This document shows positions 60,433 to 64,000 of a stretch of 64,000 bases of DNA, piece by piece. Source of the stretch: Doris montereyensis (taxonomy: Eukaryota > Mollusca > Gastropoda > Nudibranchia > Dorididae); the NCBI GenBank assembly GCA_037039925.1, contig JAXRKP010001095.1:21001-85000 (forward strand), written 5' to 3'. The first letter of the stretch is position 1; each line of letters starts with the position of its first letter. The translations under genes were made by a program, and so were the position numbers. Below the pieces are notes generated by a model. It worked only from the letters and a program-made list of their open reading frames with translations. It was not told the DNA's origin and did not search any database.

Positions 60433-61286
60433 ATTTTGTGGTCTGATATTAATTTGTCCACGTTTGATATGGGCAGGTGAATGGGAAAACTTTTAGAAGT
60501 TATCACCCAATCCAAAATGTGGCCCTTACGGTGTGTTGGTGATGTCACGTGTTGGATCATTTCATTATTTTCAAGTATATCATCCATTATTTTGGTGTCT
60601 GGGTTATTTGAATTAAAGTGGAGGTTAAAGTCTCCAATGAGCATGGTGTCCTTTCCATGAGAAATTTATGATAATAAAAAATTCATCAAATTCATTAAGA
60701 AAATCTGCAGTTGTAAACATATTTTTCCGGTTCGGTGGTGGCCTATAAATACACGTAATTTGCGCTGAATTCTTCCGTGTATTTATGGACATTGTCACAG
60801 GTTCAAATGTGTTGTAATTTTGGGAAGACAATCTAATTCGGATAAATGAGCCAATGTTCTTTTTGAACAGTACACCAATTCCCCCTCCTCTTTTGTTTTT
60901 CTAGGGAAGGGTCGGAACTCGTATCCAGGAGATGTAAGTTGATGAATGATTGGTTCATCACCCTGGACGCGAAGCCAAGTTTCCGTGAGGAACATGATGT
61001 CGTAGTCATACTCTGTGACGATATCGCTCAACTCAGATGTTTTATTACGGCATGACTGGGCGTTGGTGTAGCCAATTCGAATCTTTGATATTTTGTTGTT
61101 TACATTAGTGTTAGATGACATTCGAATCTTTGATATTTTGTTGTTTACATTGGTGTTAGATGACGTTTTAAGATCAATTTGTGTACGGTCGACTGCTTGT
61201 GTTTGTCCTCTATTTTGGGGGTGTGAAAAACGAGTCAGCTGTTGTTGTCGGTATGGTGACAAGGTTTGACCGATTGCTTGTGACAC
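60420..61286 (-). pseudogene. LINE apurinic/apyrimidinic endonuclease domain (frame-broken)
   Basis: Across three overlapping minus-strand frames the endonuclease motifs appear in order: NAQSC (metal-binding Asn), FLTETWL (catalytic Glu), CIYRPPPNRK, LIGDFNLHF (Asp and Asn) and SDH at the end. Frame changes lie near 60800-60890 and near 60640. All key residues remain visible, so decay is recent or partly due to sequence errors. A 45-bp in-frame duplication (61075-61164) precedes the domain. Confidence 0.85.
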
Positions 61287-61795
61287 GTTTGATATCTGAT
61301 CTGCCGCCCCTTGTTCCCCTTCTCGTGTGTCTACCTATGTGTTTATAAAAAATATGGTGTTTCTTCAATGCGTCTAGAATTGACGTCTGATTATTAAGTC
61401 TTAGTGAGTATGAACGCAGTGCTATCAGTTGGCTTGGCTTGTATGTAATTGCCAGAGCATGACGGACTGACAAATCACTGACCATGGCGAGCGACGAAAC
61501 ACAATTCACGAAGATCAATAGAAAACTGTTCACATGGATGATAAAGAAGCTAAAGCCTAGTACTTTACCTTTAAGAACCATTTGGAAAAAAAAACAAACA
61601 CTGCAAAAATGTGAGGATAAAATCCTCTTAAAATAGACGAAAAATCCCAAAAATGAAAGCATAATATGAAGCACAAGTGGTAAAGGAACCAGTTGGTATA
61701 AATTTCGTTACAATCCAAGAAGCATAACTTGTAAAAACTTGGTAAAAGACAAGAGCATATGATTGACAGGAGCAGCCAACGGCGCTAACTACCAA

Positions 61796-64000
61796 ATAAT
61801 ATCTATGTTTGTCTCCTCCTTGTCACGACATTTTGAGTCTCCTAGCTTCTATGTTTGTCTCCTCCTTGTCACGACATTTTGAGTGAGAGACCGACACCTT
61901 ACCTAGCTTCTATGTTTGTCTCCTCCTTGTCAAGACATTTTGAGTGAGAGACCGACACCTTACCTAGCTTCTATGTTTGTCTCCTCCTTGTCACGACATT
62001 TTGAGTGAGAGACCGACACCTTACCTAGCTTCTATGTTTGTCTCCTCCTTGTCAAGACATTTTGAGTGAGAGACCGACACCTTACCTAGCTTCTATGTTT
62101 GTCTCCTCCTTGTCAAGACATTTTGAGTGAGAGACCGACACCTTACCTAGCTTCTATATTTGTCTCTTCCTTGTCACGACATTTTGAGTGAGAGACCGAC
62201 ACCTTACCTAGCTTCTCTATTTGTCTCTTCCTTGTCAAGACATTTTGAGTGAGAGACCGACACCTTATCTAGCGTCTCTATTTGTCTCTTCCTTGTCACG
62301 ACATTTTGAGTGAGAGACCGACACCTTACCTAGCTTCTCTATTTGTCTCTTCCTTGTCACGACATTTTGAGTGAGAGACCGACACCTTACCTAGCTTCTC
62401 TATTTGTCTCTTCCTTGTCACAACATTTTGAGATAGAGACCGACACCTTACCTAGCTTCTATATTTGTCTCCTCCTTGTCACGACATTTTGAGTGAGAGA
62501 CCGACACCTTACCTAGCTTCTATATTTGTCTCTTCCTTGTCACAACATTTTGAGATAGAGGCCGACACCTTACCTAGTGTCTCTATTTGTCTCCTCCTTG
62601 TCACGACATTTTGAGATAGAGGCCGGCACCTTACCTGGCTTCTCTGTTTGTCTCCTCCTTGTCACGACATTTTGAGTGAGAGACCGACACTTTACCTAGC
62701 TTCTATATTTGTCTCTTCCTTGTCAAGACATTTTGAGTGAGTGACCGACACCTTATCTAGCGTCTCTATTTGTCTCTTCCTTGTCACAACATTTGAGTGA
62801 GAGACCGACACCTTACCTAGCGTCTCTATTTGTCTCTTCCTTGTCACGACATTTGAGTGAGAGACCGACACCTTACCTAGCATTTTGAGTCTCTATTTGT
62901 CTCTTCCTTGTCACGACATTTTGAGTGAGAGACCGACACCTTACCTAGCGTCTCTATTTGTCTCTTCCTTGTCACGACATTTTGAGTGAGAGACCGACAC
63001 CTTACCTAGCGTCTCTATTTGTCTCTTCCTTGTCACAACATTTTGAGTGAGAGACCGACACCTTACCTAGTGTCTCTATTTGTCTCCTCCTTGTCACGAC
63101 ATTTTGAGATAGAGGCCGGCACCTTACCTGGCTTCTCTGTTTGTCTCCCCTTGTCACGACATTTTGAGTGAGAGGCCGGCAGGTTACCTAGAATCTCTAT
63201 TTCTCTCCCCCTTGTCACGACATTTTGAGTGAGAGGCCGGCAGGTTACCTAGAATCTCTATTTCTCTCCCTTGTCACGACATTTTGAGTGAGAAGCAAGC
63301 ACCTTACCTAGCTTCTCTGTTTGTCTCCTTCTTGTCACGACATTTTGGGTGAGAGTTCGGCATCTTAGCTAACTACTCTATTTGTCTCCTCCTTGTCGCA
63401 ACCTTTTGAGTGAGAGGCCGGCACTTTACCTAGCATCTCTATTTCTCCCCTCCTTGTTTTACCTAGCTTCTCTATTTCTCTCCTCCTTGTTTTACCTAGC
63501 TTCTCTATTTCTCTCCTAATTGTTTTACCTAGCTTCTCTATTTCTCTCCTAATTGTTTTACCTAGCTTCTCTATTTCTCTCCTAATTGTTTTACCTAGCT
63601 TCTCTATTTCTCTCCTAATTGTTTTACCTAACTTCTCTATTTCTCGCCTAATTGTTTTACCTAGCTTCTCTATTTCTCTCCTAATTGTTTTACCTAGCTT
63701 CTCTATTTCTCTCCTCCTTGTTTTACCTAGCTTCTCTATTTCTCTCCTAATTGTTTTACCTAGCTTCTCTATTTCTCGCCTAATTGTTTTACCTAGCTTC
63801 TCTATTTCTCTCCTAATTGTTTTACCTAGATTCTCTATCTCTCTCCTCCTTGTCTTACCCAGCTTCTATTTCTCTCCTCCTTGTCTTACCCAGCTTCTCT
63901 ATTTCTCTCCTCTTCGTCTTACCTAGCTTCTCTATTTCTCGCCTCATTGTCTTACCTAGATTCTTTATTTCTTTCCTCCTTGTTCTACCTAGCTTCTCTA
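61796..64000. repeat. 61-bp then 33-bp minisatellite (right part of the split array), running off the window
   Basis: 61-bp units carry tcctccttgtcacgacattt and tgagtgagagaccgacacc, then ttacctagcttctatatttg. From about 63440 units are 33 bp (tttctctcctaattgtttta and cctagcttctcta, spaced 33 bp, 63541 to 63574). Long and short forms differ by one 28-bp segment, acgacattttgagtgagag to acc. The array continues past 64000. Confidence 0.96.

Larger units (their letters stand above)
58367..61795 (-). mobile_element. L2/CR1-like LINE, nearly full length but internally deleted and decayed, inserted in the minisatellite
   Basis: Read on the minus strand, the 5' part (about 61675-61200) encodes YKPSQLIALRSYSLRLNN, then RRGTRGGRSD. 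The apurinic endonuclease, the linker, the C-terminal half of the RT and the 3' UTR follow. The element ends in an (ATT)n tail (plus strand aataataat, 58367-58511), as usual for L2/CR1-type elements. Frames change at least five times and a TAG precedes the catalytic box. The first half of the RT domain is missing. Both ends abut units of the same minisatellite (left ttttctgttt, right tctatgtttgtc), so it inserted into an existing array. The target duplication is unclear. Confidence 0.88.

Overview
The window is eukaryotic repeat-rich DNA, most likely from a marine invertebrate and plausibly a mollusc. Nothing in it is prokaryotic: there are no operons, no ribosome binding sites and no dense coding. 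The evidence is two decayed non-LTR retrotransposons of animal type, tRNA-derived SINE pieces with pol III boxes, and about twenty-five unrelated tandem-repeat families laid end to end. The taxon is inference; no single-copy marker gene was recognised.

Layout. 1-892 is a decayed LINE reverse transcriptase (minus strand) running off the left edge. 889-4310 is a 44-bp array split by a SINE (3341-3559). It is followed by a 34-bp array (4311-7245), a 22-bp array of 8.3 kb (7246-15535) and a 36-bp array (15690-16335). 17190-19870 holds four more minisatellites (36, 61, 47 and 45 bp). 20436-23412 is tetra- and trinucleotide repeat. An ~85-bp array (23412-23790), a 21-bp A/C-rich array (23960-26240), a 32-bp array (26460-26690), a 40-bp array (27470-28925) and 1.3 kb of (TTC)n (28925-30232) follow.

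The most coding-like stretch is 30282-31607 (+): an Asn/Ser/Gly-rich protein broken by several frameshifts. Its last stop codon lies inside the first monomer of an 11.6-kb, 34-bp array (31581-43240). A 36-bp array comes next (43241-44680), then a duplicated block with SINE pieces, 50-bp arrays and 31-bp arrays (44690-48075). A 52-bp array whose every unit carries a pol III box B-like motif spans 48100-51000. Past 51 kb are short unique segments with two weak exon or ORF candidates, arrays of 38, 67 and 32 bp, and a 33/61-bp array family (56540-64000). That last family is split by a 3.4-kb L2/CR1-like LINE (58367-61795, minus strand) with an internal deletion.

Reading of the whole. Apart from the retroelement remnants and one broken coding-like segment, no working gene is supported. 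Almost all long open frames here are products of repeat monomers without stops (for example 618 codons in the 22-bp array, or poly-Lys/poly-Leu in (TTC)n). The most interesting content is how the arrays seem to arise. At least two seem to have grown out of SINE sequence, one overlaps the end of a coding frame, neighbouring arrays interdigitate at their borders, and two retroelements inserted into arrays that already existed. No new defence or metabolic system is visible.
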